This document shows positions 16,341 through 24,974 of a DNA stretch of 40,176 nucleotides, one piece after another (position 1 is the stretch's first letter; each line of letters starts with the position of its first letter). The notes beneath the pieces were generated by a model. That model was not told the DNA's origin and searched no databases. It saw only the letters and a list, made by a program, of their open reading frames with translations. The DNA is from Flavobacterium psychrophilum (GTDB lineage Bacteria; Bacteroidota; Bacteroidia; Flavobacteriales; Flavobacteriaceae), in contig CAMAWK010000004.1 of NCBI GenBank assembly GCA_945861915.1, positions 1-40,176 of the forward strand, in the 5' to 3' direction. A program made the translations under genes and the position numbers.

Positions 16341-17264
16341 ATGTCATATAGAGAAGGACATTTTTATAATCCAAACAATTCATACGAATCTCAAGATTTT
16401 TTAAAAGAGTATCAAAGTATCGATTTTGCCAATACTTCTTTCCAACAATTATCCGAAATCTGGAATGAAACTTTAAATAGTGGCATGCACGGAATTTGCT
16501 TTAGTTTATACGAAGATGGTCAAAATCCGGGAGATATTATCACAGCAGAGCAAGTAAACCGTCGAGTGCAAATTTTAAAACCTTATGCCAAGTGGATTCG
16601 TTCTTTTTCTTGTTTAGAAGGGAATGAAAACATTCCTCGAATTGCACATCAAAATGGAATTAAAACACTAGTTGGAGCATGGTTGGGAGACGATTTAGAA
16701 CTCAACGAAAGAGAAATAGAAGGATTAATAGCATTAGCAAAAGAAGGTTGTGTAGATGTAGCGGCTGTTGGTAATGAAGTCATGTACAGAAAAGATTTGA
16801 CAGAAGAGCAGTTGATTGCCTATATCAATCGAGTGAAAGAAGCGTTGCCAAATATTCCTGTTGGTTATGTTGATGCGTATTATGAGTTTTCGCATCGTCC
16901 AAATATAACAGCAGTTTGCGATGTAATTTTAACCAATTGCTATCCTTATTGGGAAGGTTGTCCTATTGAATATTCGTTGCCACACATGGTGAGTATGTTT
17001 AATTCAGCTAAAGATGCAGGTCAAGGAAAACGAATTATTATTACAGAAACCGGTTGGCCAAGTCAGGGAGGTTCTATAAAAGGAGCTGTCGCTAACAACG
17101 AAAATGCGATGCGCTACTTTATAGAATCTGTTAATTGGGCAAAACAGAATAATGTTGAGATTTTCTATTTTTCTTCTTTTGACGAATCTTGGAAAGTAGG
17201 ACCAGAAGGCGAAGTAGGCGCTTATTGGGGATTGTGGGATAAGCATGAAAAATTGAAATTTTAA
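16341..17264 (+). CDS. Cytoplasmic GH17 beta-glucanase, paralogue of the transporter-fused domain
   Basis: The protein has 307 residues and neither a signal peptide nor a lipobox, so it is cytoplasmic. The GH17 barrel has 'KWIRSFSCLEGNE', acid/base E146 in AAVGNEV, 'VGYVDAYYEF', nucleophile E236 in ITETGWP and 'FYFSSFDESWK'. From residue 34 onward it aligns almost without gaps to residues 508-781 of the preceding fusion, with more than half of positions identical by eye, so the two arose by tandem duplication. It starts 12 bases after the fusion gene and is surely co-transcribed. It likely hydrolyses or transglycosylates imported beta-1,3-oligosaccharides and may feed the phosphorylase encoded at 7569. 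Whether soluble and fused forms have different chain-length preference cannot be told. Confidence 0.85.
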   Translation: MSYREGHFYNPNNSYESQDFLKEYQSIDFANTSFQQLSEIWNETLNSGMHGICFSLYEDGQNPGDIITAEQVNRRVQILKPYAKWIRSFSCLEGNENIPRIAHQNGIKTLVGAWLGDDLELNEREIEGLIALAKEGCVDVAAVGNEVMYRKDLTEEQLIAYINRVKEALPNIPVGYVDAYYEFSHRPNITAVCDVILTNCYPYWEGCPIEYSLPHMVSMFNSAKDAGQGKRIIITETGWPSQGGSIKGAVANNENAMRYFIESVNWAKQNNVEIFYFSSFDESWKVGPEGEVGAYWGLWDKHEKLKF

Positions 17265-17288
17265 TAGACCTATTTCATATTCATAAAA

Positions 17289-17309
17289 CTAGTTTAAAAT
17301 CGAAACTAG
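17289..17309. other. Small inverted repeat before the secreted GH16 gene
   Basis: CTAGTTT and AAACTAG pair perfectly around a 7-base loop, 17 bases before the ATG at 17326. There is no T-run afterwards. It could affect translation initiation or be chance in AT-rich DNA. Confidence 0.25.
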
Positions 17310-17325
17310 CTTAAAAAAAACTAAA

Positions 17326-19017
17326 ATGAAACACACAAACTTGTTTAAAATTCTCTTTATTTTTATTGTAACTAGCCAAATTTGTTTGGCACAAGTAGAC
17401 GTTGTTTACAAAGACTTAGTTTGGTCGGATGAGTTTGAAACCAATGGAGCTATTAATTCTACAAAATGGCATCATCAAACCCAATTGCCAGCGAATGGGA
17501 GTTGGTATAATGGTGAAGTACAACACTACACTAATCAATTGGCAAATTCTTTTGTGAGTTCAGGAAACTTAAACATCGTTGCCAAAAAAGAATCATATAC
17601 AGATCAAGGAGTTAATAAAGAATACACTTCAGCACGATTAAATTCGAAATTTGCCTTTAAATATGGTCGGGTAGAAGTTCGAGCAAAACTACCTACTGGA
17701 GTTGGAACTTGGCCTGCTATATGGACGTTAGGTAAAAATATAAATGAACCAGGAGGTTATTTCTATCCAACTCACGGATCAAAAAATTGGCCAGCTTGTG
17801 GTGAAATTGATATTATGGAACATTGGGGTAGTAATCAAAATTATATTCAAAGCGCCATGCATACTCCTTCAAGTTTTGGAGGAACAGTAAATTATGGAGG
17901 ACAAACTATACCAACTGCTTCAAGTGATTTTCACATTTATACTTTGGTTTGGACAGCCGAAAAAATGGATTTTTTTGTAGACGGAGTAAAGCATTATACC
18001 TATAATCCAAGTGTAAAAAATGCGAGTACTTGGCCTTTCGATGCAGAACAGTATCTTTTATTAAACGTAGCAATTCAAAATATTATTAGCTCAAGTTTTA
18101 CTCAGAGTGCTATGGAAATTGATTATGTAAGAGTATATCAAAACACCACTCCCGACACACAGAAACCTACTAATTTTACTGCTTCGGTTGGAACCATAGC
18201 AGGATCTGCTGTTGAGCTATTGTTAAATGCAAATGATGATTCTGGAAATGTGACTTATAATGTAACTTATGGAGCCAATGGTACAGCAACAACATTTGGT
18301 TCGTCTGGAGTACAGAAATCTTTCGTTATTTCTGGCTTATCTCCGAATACCGATTATTCGTTTACTGTTTCGGCTTCGGATGCTTCCGGTAACACTTTTA
18401 CTGGAAATCCAATTCTACTTAATGCCAAAACAACTGTTGTTATAGATTGTAGTGGTACGGATAGTCAAGCGCAACAAGGTTCTTTTTCTACAGGTTATAA
18501 ATACAGTTTCGAAACTATAGGCACTAGTGTTAAATTTACTTTCGAGATGTTAGATACCGACAAAACGGGAGTGAGTAATGCTTATTTGTGGCGACAAGCT
18601 CCTTTTGCGGAATTTGGGATGGGAGCACCTATTTCAGGAAAAATTTTCACTAAAACATTAGACGGTTTTTCTCCCGGATCTGTGATAAGTTATGCTTGTA
18701 AATTTGAGTTTTCTGGCGGATTGGCAGTCACTAAATATCTTTCCTATACTGTAGGTAATTCGTGCTCGTTAGGAGTGGAAACCGTTTCAGATTTCCCACA
18801 AGTGTATTATCCAAATCCTGTTGAAAATAAATTGAATTTACAACTGAATGATAATCAAAATCAAATTAGCTTAACTGATGTTTTAGGACGAATTCTTTTT
18901 AAAGAAGTGGTTAATTCTAATTTTATTATAGATATGAGCGATTACCCGCCTGGACTATATTTACTCAAAGTAAAAAATTCAAAAGGAATACAAGAATCAA
19001 AAATATTGAAAAAGTAG
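17326..19017 (+). CDS. Secreted GH16 beta-glucanase with FN3-like domains and T9SS tail
   Basis: The protein has 563 residues. The signal peptide ends near A22 (ICLA|Q). Residues about 25-272 form a GH16 jelly-roll with 'GTWPAIWTLG' and catalytic GEIDIMEH (E160, D162, E165), again the laminarinase-type beta-bulge form. Residues about 280-372 are a fibronectin-III-like domain ('VISGLSPNTDYSFTVSASD'). Residues 375-482 form a second beta domain that begins 'DCSGTDSQAQQG' and may bind glycan. The C-terminus, from 'VYYPNPVENKL' (493-503) through 'LTDVLGRILFKE' and 'PPGLYLLKVK' to the Lys-rich end, is a type A T9SS sorting domain. The enzyme is therefore exported across the outer membrane and anchored or released, in contrast to the lipoprotein GH16 at 6624. 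It closes the glucan block and is followed by a strong terminator. Confidence 0.9.
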   Translation: MKHTNLFKILFIFIVTSQICLAQVDVVYKDLVWSDEFETNGAINSTKWHHQTQLPANGSWYNGEVQHYTNQLANSFVSSGNLNIVAKKESYTDQGVNKEYTSARLNSKFAFKYGRVEVRAKLPTGVGTWPAIWTLGKNINEPGGYFYPTHGSKNWPACGEIDIMEHWGSNQNYIQSAMHTPSSFGGTVNYGGQTIPTASSDFHIYTLVWTAEKMDFFVDGVKHYTYNPSVKNASTWPFDAEQYLLLNVAIQNIISSSFTQSAMEIDYVRVYQNTTPDTQKPTNFTASVGTIAGSAVELLLNANDDSGNVTYNVTYGANGTATTFGSSGVQKSFVISGLSPNTDYSFTVSASDASGNTFTGNPILLNAKTTVVIDCSGTDSQAQQGSFSTGYKYSFETIGTSVKFTFEMLDTDKTGVSNAYLWRQAPFAEFGMGAPISGKIFTKTLDGFSPGSVISYACKFEFSGGLAVTKYLSYTVGNSCSLGVETVSDFPQVYYPNPVENKLNLQLNDNQNQISLTDVLGRILFKEVVNSNFIIDMSDYPPGLYLLKVKNSKGIQESKILKK

Positions 19018-19041
19018 TTTTTCAATATTTCGATTAATCAC

Positions 19042-19076
19042 AAAAAAAATCCATTATTTCTAATGGATTTTTTTTT
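19042..19076. terminator. Strong bidirectional-type intrinsic terminator ending the glucan block
   Basis: The stem TCCATTA / TAATGGA with loop TTTC is extended by A8 on the left and T9 on the right. The core of 32 bases is identical to the terminator at 36667-36698. Confidence 0.9.
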
Positions 19077-19243
19077 GTCAAATATTGATCATGAGTAAAT
19101 ATTAAGAATCCTAATTTTATTAATTCATTTTTTTGAATCTGTTTACACATCTTATTTTTTCTAATTCATCTCAAGACTTAATGAAGATGATTAAAAAGTT
19201 AAAAAAAAATATAAAAAACTTCCAAATGTAAACTGTCTTACAT

Positions 19244-19271
19244 TTTGATTTCTAAACCACCTATACTTTTG
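19244..19271 (+). promoter_or_regulatory. Bacteroidota-type promoter for the second gene cluster
   Basis: TTTG (19244-19247) and TACTTTTG (19264-19271) are 16 bases apart and match the -33 and -7 elements of Bacteroidota housekeeping promoters, though spacing is slightly short. The predicted start of transcription lies about 10 bases before the ATG at 19289. It follows the terminator and so probably starts a separate operon. Confidence 0.6.
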
Positions 19272-19288
19272 TTAAAAAAATAGGTAAC

Positions 19289-20182
19289 ATGAAAACAAAA
19301 TCAATTTTAGTAGTAGCAATTCTCTTTGCAGGATTCTGGTCATTTGCCCAAAAGGCAGAAAAACAATTTAACAACCTTAACGACAAAGGTGTCATTATTG
19401 ACGGATACGATCCGGTAGCTTTTTTTACAGATAGTAAACCTGTTAAAGGCGATGAAAAATTTAATTGTTCTTACGATGGAGCAAAATACTTATTTGCTTC
19501 GCAAGAACATTTGGATTTATTTCAATCAAATCCAACAAAATATGCACCTCAGTTTGGTGGTTGGTGTGCTTATGCCGTTTCTCTAGGTCGAGTTGCTCCT
19601 GTAAATGTAGAATTTTGGTCGGTTGTTGATGGCAGATTGCTATTGCAACACAACAAAAGAGCCAATGATGGCTGGAACAAAGATGTAAAAGGAAATCTAA
19701 CCTTAGCCGATCAGTACTGGCCAGCGGTTTCTTCTAAACACGGGGAGCAAATTGTAACCGATGAGGAAAAAGCTTTTTACAATAACGTAGATAAAAAAGG
19801 AGTGTCAATTGGCGGTTACGATCCGGTAGCTTATTTTACCATGAACAAACCCGTTAAAGGCGATAAAGACTTTTTTGCTCGATTTGAAGGCGCAACCTAT
19901 TGGTTTTCTTCTCAAGCCAATGCCGATATGTTCAAAAACAATCCAAAAATGTTTGCTCCCAAATATGGTGGTTTCTGTGGTTATGCTATGAGTGATGGTG
20001 GTAGAAGAAGACCTGTTAACCCAAAACTATTTTCTATTGTAGATGGACAATTAATCCTGCAACATTCAAAAGGCGCCGTTGATTTATGGAATAAAGATAT
20101 TGCGGGACAAAAAAGCAAAGCGGATAATTTTTGGCCCAATGTGGTTACTAAATTCCATGGTCAAAAAACAGCATTTGATTAA
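19289..20182 (+). CDS. Exported protein with two tandem YHS domains
   Basis: The protein has 297 residues and a signal peptide with cleavage near residue 20 (WSFAQ|K). Two copies of the same about 125-residue unit follow (about 25-150 and 160-290). Each has 'GYDPVAFF/YF', 'KPVKGD', 'YLFAS/YWFSS', '(Q/K)(F/Y)GG(W/F)C.YA(V/M)S' and 'LW/GWNKD'. These are YHS-type domains, often linked to metal binding; here each keeps a single Cys in the GG(W/F)C motif. Substrate and partners are unknown. It is the first gene behind the 19244-19271 promoter. A related but frameshifted single-domain gene lies at the end of the same cluster (36208). Periplasmic location and a metal or redox role are inferences. 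Confidence 0.75.
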   Translation: MKTKSILVVAILFAGFWSFAQKAEKQFNNLNDKGVIIDGYDPVAFFTDSKPVKGDEKFNCSYDGAKYLFASQEHLDLFQSNPTKYAPQFGGWCAYAVSLGRVAPVNVEFWSVVDGRLLLQHNKRANDGWNKDVKGNLTLADQYWPAVSSKHGEQIVTDEEKAFYNNVDKKGVSIGGYDPVAYFTMNKPVKGDKDFFARFEGATYWFSSQANADMFKNNPKMFAPKYGGFCGYAMSDGGRRRPVNPKLFSIVDGQLILQHSKGAVDLWNKDIAGQKSKADNFWPNVVTKFHGQKTAFD

Positions 20183-20206
20183 TAATATATTTTAAAATTA
20201 ATTCTG

Positions 20207-21205
20207 ATGACAAAATATATTTTCACTTTCATCATCGCTCTATTACTCTCTGTAACCTCTTTTTCGCAAGTTACCGATGTAAAAAGTGTTGCTTTTACCG
20301 TGTCTGATTTAAGCAAAGAAGTACAATTTTTTGAGTCTGTTTTGCAATTTAAAAAAGTAAATGAGTTTGCTTTAGATGCAAAAACATCCTTAAATCTTTT
20401 TGGAGTCAAAACCAAAGAAACAAAAATTGTGGTGCTACAGCTTGGTGATGAAACAATTCAATTAATGCAATTTGAAGGGGTTCAAAATAAAACTATACCG
20501 TCAGATAGTAAAAGCAACGATTTGTGGTTTCAGCATATTGCCATTGTGGTGAATGATATGGACAAAGCTTACCAAATTATCAGAGACAATGATTTGCAAT
20601 TTGTATCCTCATCGCCACAAACATTGCCCAATTATTTGCCCAAGGCGGCTGGAATTTCCGCTTTTTATTTTCAAGACCCCGAAGGTCACGTGTTGGAATT
20701 AATTCATTTTCCAAAAGACAAAGGCAATCCAAAATGGCAAAAACCTACTGAAAAAATATTTCTAGGTATCGATCATTCAGCCATCGGGATTGACAAAACA
20801 ACCAAATCTTTGCTTTTTTATACCGAAGTATTAGGATTGAAAGTGGGAGGCAATTCTGAAAATTATGGTACGGAACAAGAACATTTGAATCAAGTTTTTG
20901 GTGCGCATTTAATCATAACTGGTTTGCACGCCAATACAGGTTTTGGTGTAGAATTTTTAGATTATCTAGCGCCACAAGGCCGAAGATTGTATCCAAAAGA
21001 AAGTGTTCCAACCGATTTGTGGCATTGGAATTATATCCTGAAAGCCGATAATATCGAAAAGATGTACGCCGATTTAAAGGCAAAAGAGTACAAAATCATT
21101 TCAAATGGAATTGTCAATTTAAACATTCCCAAAACAGAAAATACAGGAAAAGCAATACTGGTTAGAGATCCAGATGGTCACGCATTATTAATTTATCAAA
21201 ACTAA
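20207..21205 (+). CDS. Exported VOC-superfamily protein with two glyoxalase-like domains
   Basis: The protein has 332 residues and a signal peptide ending near residue 20 (VTSFSQ|V). Two VOC modules are visible: about 25-175 ('FQHIAIVVNDM', 'DPEGHVLELIHFP') and about 183-332 ('GIDHSAIGIDKTTKSLLFYTEVLGL', 'DPDGHALLIYQ'). The conserved His and Glu near the strand ends match the metal-ligand positions of glyoxalase or extradiol-dioxygenase folds, but no exact reaction can be assigned. An exported VOC protein is uncommon. It is 24 bases after the tandem YHS gene and 24 bases before a GlcG/HbpS-like gene, all three exported, so they may act together in the periplasm. Confidence 0.75.
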   Translation: MTKYIFTFIIALLLSVTSFSQVTDVKSVAFTVSDLSKEVQFFESVLQFKKVNEFALDAKTSLNLFGVKTKETKIVVLQLGDETIQLMQFEGVQNKTIPSDSKSNDLWFQHIAIVVNDMDKAYQIIRDNDLQFVSSSPQTLPNYLPKAAGISAFYFQDPEGHVLELIHFPKDKGNPKWQKPTEKIFLGIDHSAIGIDKTTKSLLFYTEVLGLKVGGNSENYGTEQEHLNQVFGAHLIITGLHANTGFGVEFLDYLAPQGRRLYPKESVPTDLWHWNYILKADNIEKMYADLKAKEYKIISNGIVNLNIPKTENTGKAILVRDPDGHALLIYQN

Positions 21206-21229
21206 AAAACAAACAAAAATTATTTACAA

Positions 21230-21706
21230 ATGAAAAAATCAATCTTATTATCGTTCGCAATTGTAACATTACTTGCAAAAAACAGTATTCAAGCTCAAGT
21301 AAAAACAACTTATCAATTAAATGTAGCCTCTGCACAAAAAGTAATGGCAGCAGCTTTAGACTATGTGCAAAAAGTGAAAGCACCCGGAGGATCAATTGCT
21401 ATTGTTGGTCCAGGTGGAAATTTAATTTTGTTTCAAAAAATTGATGGTACGTTTCCTGCTTCTGCGGGTGTGGCTATCGAAAAAGCGAGAACAGCGGCCC
21501 TATTTCAATTTCCTACTCAAAAATTCGAAGATGCAATTAATGGTGGGAGAGTTGCTCTAGTAACCAATGGCTATAACTATTTAAAAGGTGGATTACCCAT
21601 TATGTACAAAGGCGAATTTATTGGTGCCATTGGTATAAGTGGTTCTGCAAGTGCTGATCAAGATGTAGAAATTGCCAAAGCTGGAGCAGAAGCCAAAATC
21701 GACTAA
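21230..21706 (+). CDS. Exported GlcG/HbpS-like protein
   Basis: The protein has 158 residues, with a signal peptide ending near residue 22 (SIQAQ|V). The mature part is one GlcG/HbpS (DUF336) domain: 'ASAQKVMAAALDYVQK', 'SIAIVGPGGNLILFQKIDG', 'ASAGVAIEKARTAALFQFPT', 'NGGLPI'-like 'KGGLPIMYKGEFIGAIGISG' and a final 'DQDVEIAKAGAEA' helix. Family members include a haem-binding sensor partner (HbpS) and proteins beside glycolate oxidase genes (GlcG); many have no known activity. It sits 2 bases before the SMP-30-like gene. Haem or small-ligand binding in the periplasm is plausible but unproven. Confidence 0.8.
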   Translation: MKKSILLSFAIVTLLAKNSIQAQVKTTYQLNVASAQKVMAAALDYVQKVKAPGGSIAIVGPGGNLILFQKIDGTFPASAGVAIEKARTAALFQFPTQKFEDAINGGRVALVTNGYNYLKGGLPIMYKGEFIGAIGISGSASADQDVEIAKAGAEAKID

Positions 21707-21708
21707 TA

Positions 21709-23337
21709 ATGAAGACTAAAATTGTATTAGCATTTGTATTATTTGCATTTAGCAAATTGGTTTTTGCACAAGATTTTCGCGAACTTTCATTTGGAAAACC
21801 ATTTTCAATTGTAAATTTAAAATCATCGGAAGGAATAAAAGTAGTTAACGGGCAATGGAAATTTTCTAATGCCACCATTGTAGAACAATCTTTCAACGAA
21901 CCCGCAAGTAGCAAAACCGATAATTTGAAATTGTATCCAACGGGAAAAGCAATCGTTACTCATAATATTGCTCCTAAAGCTGGAATAAAAGATTTTGATG
22001 ACAAATCGTGGGAAAACTTAACTCCAGAAAGTTTAGAAGACAGAAAAGGAACAGGATTGTTGTCTTATGTTTGGTACAGAATCAATGTTACTATTCCAGC
22101 AACTTTAGCAGGAAATTCGGTTGAAGGCTCGACTGTTTATTTTGAAATTGTAATGGATGATTATGCAGAAGTATTTGTTAACGGGAAACTCAATAAAACT
22201 TTTGGTGATGCTAACGGACAAGCCATTTCAGGTTATAATTCCAGAAATCGAATTGTATTGACCAACAATGCAAAAGCGGGAGAACAATACCAAATCGCTA
22301 TATTAGGAATTAACGGACCAATGGCTGATTTACCTGACAACTATATTTGGATTCGTTCGGCGACACTCGATTTTTACAAACAAAAACCAGCCAATGCCGA
22401 TTGGGATTCTATTGGAAAAATAGAAAAAGACGATACCGCTTTAGATCAAATTCTCTCAACAGATGCAAAAGTAACCAAACTTGCGGATGGATTTTCGTTT
22501 ACTGAAGGTCCCGTTTGGAACAACGACGGTTTTCTATTGTTTAGCGATCCGAATCAAAATGTAATTTATAAATACGATCCAATCACTTCAAATGTTTCTG
22601 TTTATATCACCAAATCGGGTTATGCTGGAATGGATATTGGCGAACGAAAACAACCCGGTTCGAATGGTTTGGCTTTCGATAAAGAAGGGCGATTAGTGGT
22701 TTGTCAGCACGGAAATAGACGAATTGTTCGCCACGAAAAGAAAGGGCCAATTACAGTCTTATCGGATAATTGGGAAGGCAAAAAATTAAATTCCCCAAAT
22801 GATATTGTGCTTCGTTCGGATGGGATGGTGTATTTTACCGATCCACCTTATGGTTTGCCTAATTTTTTTAATGATAAAACCAAAGAAACCCCGCATCAAG
22901 GTGTTTATGCCATTATCAACGGAAAAACAGTTTTGGTTGCAAAAGATTTAGGCGGACCAAATGGAATTGCTTTTTCTCCAGACGAAAAATATTTGTATGT
23001 CAGCAATTGGGACATTCAGGATATTCATAAAACTAAAGTCATTTGGAAATATGAAGTTCAAAATGATGGTACTTTAAAAAACGGAAAAGAATTTTTCAAT
23101 ATGAATAGTACTCCCGATGATGAAGCTTTAGACGGATTAAAAGTAGACAATCAAGGAAATATTTTTTCTTCCGCTCCTGGAGGTGTTTGGATTATTTCTC
23201 CTGAGGGAAAATTACTTGGAAAAATTACTGCTCCAGAACGCCCTGCTAATATGGCTTGGGGTGGTAAAGATGGAAAAACACTCTATCTAACAGCACATTC
23301 TAGTTTGTATAAAATAGAAACGCTAACAGGAAAATAA
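21709..23337 (+). CDS. Exported SMP-30/gluconolactonase-like protein with N-terminal beta domain
   Basis: The protein has 542 residues and a signal peptide ending near residue 20 (LVFAQ|D). Residues about 25-225 look like a galactose-binding-type jelly-roll: 'WYRINVTIPATLAG', 'YFEIVMDDYAEVFVNGKLN' and 'NRIVLTNNAKAGEQYQIAI' resemble the sugar-binding domain of GH2 enzymes. Residues about 250-542 are a six-bladed SMP-30/LRE propeller with 'FTEGPVWNNDGFLLFSD', 'GSNGLAFDKEGRLVVCQHGNRR', 'SPNDIVLRSDGMVYFTDPPYG' and 'GPNGIAFSPDEKYLYVSN', including the Glu and Asn residues that usually bind the metal. It probably hydrolyses a sugar lactone such as gluconolactone, which would fit glucose oxidation by downstream GMC and SDR enzymes, although those are cytoplasmic. 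The gene lies 2 bases after the GlcG-like gene. Confidence 0.8.
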   Translation: MKTKIVLAFVLFAFSKLVFAQDFRELSFGKPFSIVNLKSSEGIKVVNGQWKFSNATIVEQSFNEPASSKTDNLKLYPTGKAIVTHNIAPKAGIKDFDDKSWENLTPESLEDRKGTGLLSYVWYRINVTIPATLAGNSVEGSTVYFEIVMDDYAEVFVNGKLNKTFGDANGQAISGYNSRNRIVLTNNAKAGEQYQIAILGINGPMADLPDNYIWIRSATLDFYKQKPANADWDSIGKIEKDDTALDQILSTDAKVTKLADGFSFTEGPVWNNDGFLLFSDPNQNVIYKYDPITSNVSVYITKSGYAGMDIGERKQPGSNGLAFDKEGRLVVCQHGNRRIVRHEKKGPITVLSDNWEGKKLNSPNDIVLRSDGMVYFTDPPYGLPNFFNDKTKETPHQGVYAIINGKTVLVAKDLGGPNGIAFSPDEKYLYVSNWDIQDIHKTKVIWKYEVQNDGTLKNGKEFFNMNSTPDDEALDGLKVDNQGNIFSSAPGGVWIISPEGKLLGKITAPERPANMAWGGKDGKTLYLTAHSSLYKIETLTGK

Positions 23338-23410
23338 ACCCGAATTCATTTTTTGTAAAAACTTTATCTTGAATGTAAAGTAATTGACAAAACATAAAAT
23401 AGATGCCCCT

Positions 23411-23418
23411 TAAATTTG
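23411..23418 (+). promoter_or_regulatory. Candidate -7 element before the GMC oxidoreductase gene
   Basis: TAAATTTG fits TAnnTTTG and lies 16 bases before the ATG at 23435. A possible -33 TTG at 23384-23386 is 24 bases upstream, slightly long. The 97-base gap is the largest inside this cluster, so an internal promoter is plausible. Confidence 0.45.
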
Positions 23419-23434
23419 TTAAAAAATAAAAGCT

Positions 23435-24970
23435 ATGTACGATATTATTATTATAGGAACTGGTTCGGGTGGAGGAACAATTGCTCAAAAATTAGCTCCA
23501 TCGGGAAAAAAAATTCTAATCATAGAAAGAGGTGATTTTATTCCTCGTGAAAAAGAAAATTGGGATATGGAAGCGGTCTCAAAAGGGCGTTATCGCACCA
23601 CCGAAAAATGGTTTGATGCTACTGGAAATACTTTTGAGCCTTACACCCATTATGTGGTTGGTGGCAATAGCAAAATGTATGGTGCAGCCAGTTTTAGATT
23701 ACGAGATGAAGATTTTGATGAAGTAAAACATTATGCTGGAATTTCTCCTGAATGGCCATTAAATGCAAACGATTATCTGCCTTATTATCAAGAAGCTGAA
23801 GCCTTGTTTTCGGTGCACGGACAAAAGGGATTAGATACATTTGAACCTAAAAATCAAAGTGATTTTCCTTTTGAACCTATTCCTGTAGAGCCATTTACAA
23901 AAGAGCTATACATCAATATGCATAAAATTGGAGTTCGAGCTTTTCCAATTCCAATGGCAGTAAAATTGGCACAAGATGAAAGTACTCCTGATGCTCCTCA
24001 TATTTTAGGAAACTTCGATGGCTATCCAGACCCATCTGAAGCTAAAGTTGATGCACATACTTGTGGTGTTAGAACTGCTTTAAAATATCCAAATGTTACA
24101 CTGTTAACCAATGCAAAAGCAACTAAATTGAATACCGATGAATCGGGTAAAAAAGTAGTTTCGGTTGAAGTTGAAATTAATGGTGAAGTGAGTACGATAG
24201 CAACCAATTTAGTAGTACTAGCTGCTGGCGCAATAAATTCTGCGGCGTTATTATTAAAATCGGCTAACGAAAAACATCCGAATGGTTTAGCCAATAGCAG
24301 TGATCAAGTAGGTCGAAATTATATGACACATATTAACGGTTGTCAAATAGCTTTCACTCCCAACAAATTAAATGTTAGTGCTTTTCAAAAATATTTTTGC
24401 ATTGGTGATTATTACTACGCTGGTGCTGATAATGAATTACCATTAGGAGAAATTCAATTGATGGGGAAAAATGATAATGATACTTATTTAGGTATTGGTG
24501 GTGATTTTTTTCCAGGTAAAGATGCTCAATATATTGCACAACACGCTATCGATTTTTGGTTGACATCCGAAGATTTGCCAGATCCAAATAATCGAGTAAA
24601 GTTGACCGAAAACGGAGACATACAATTGTTTTACAATCGCGAAAAAAATAATGTAGAAGCGTTTGAAAACTTAAAAATAAAACTGCATCAAATTTTTGAA
24701 AAATTAGCTGATGTGGATGCCGATTTAAAAGAAGTGCATTGGGGCGGTTATGATTTAGGCATTAGCGGTATAAGTCATCAGTGCGGTACATTACGATTCG
24801 GGAAGGACGCAAGTACTTCTGTTTTAGATTTGAATTGCAAAGCACACGATTTAGATAATTTATTTGTTGCCGATGCTAGTTTTTTTCCAGCTTCAGGCGC
24901 ATACAATCCGTCATTAACTATTGCAGCAAATGCTTTGAGAGTGGGCGATTTTATAAACACTAATTTTTAA
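23435..24970 (+). CDS. GMC-family FAD-dependent oxidoreductase
   Basis: The protein has 511 residues and no signal peptide. The N-terminal Rossmann motif GTGSGG (8-13) is followed by the ADP-ribose acidic residue E31 (IIERG). The 'VVGGNSKMYGAASFRLR' segment (about residues 74-90) is the GMC signature. The C-terminal catalytic pair region has 'SHQCGTLRFG' (His) and 'FFPASGAYNPSLTIAANALR' (Asn). GMC enzymes oxidise alcohols or sugars at C1, C2 or C3. Context with a lactonase-like protein and a glucose-dehydrogenase-like SDR suggests a sugar or polyol substrate, but this is inference. It ends 4 bases before the subtilase gene, so the two are co-expressed. Confidence 0.85.
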   Translation: MYDIIIIGTGSGGGTIAQKLAPSGKKILIIERGDFIPREKENWDMEAVSKGRYRTTEKWFDATGNTFEPYTHYVVGGNSKMYGAASFRLRDEDFDEVKHYAGISPEWPLNANDYLPYYQEAEALFSVHGQKGLDTFEPKNQSDFPFEPIPVEPFTKELYINMHKIGVRAFPIPMAVKLAQDESTPDAPHILGNFDGYPDPSEAKVDAHTCGVRTALKYPNVTLLTNAKATKLNTDESGKKVVSVEVEINGEVSTIATNLVVLAAGAINSAALLLKSANEKHPNGLANSSDQVGRNYMTHINGCQIAFTPNKLNVSAFQKYFCIGDYYYAGADNELPLGEIQLMGKNDNDTYLGIGGDFFPGKDAQYIAQHAIDFWLTSEDLPDPNNRVKLTENGDIQLFYNREKNNVEAFENLKIKLHQIFEKLADVDADLKEVHWGGYDLGISGISHQCGTLRFGKDASTSVLDLNCKAHDLDNLFVADASFFPASGAYNPSLTIAANALRVGDFINTNF

Positions 24971-24974
24971 TAGT

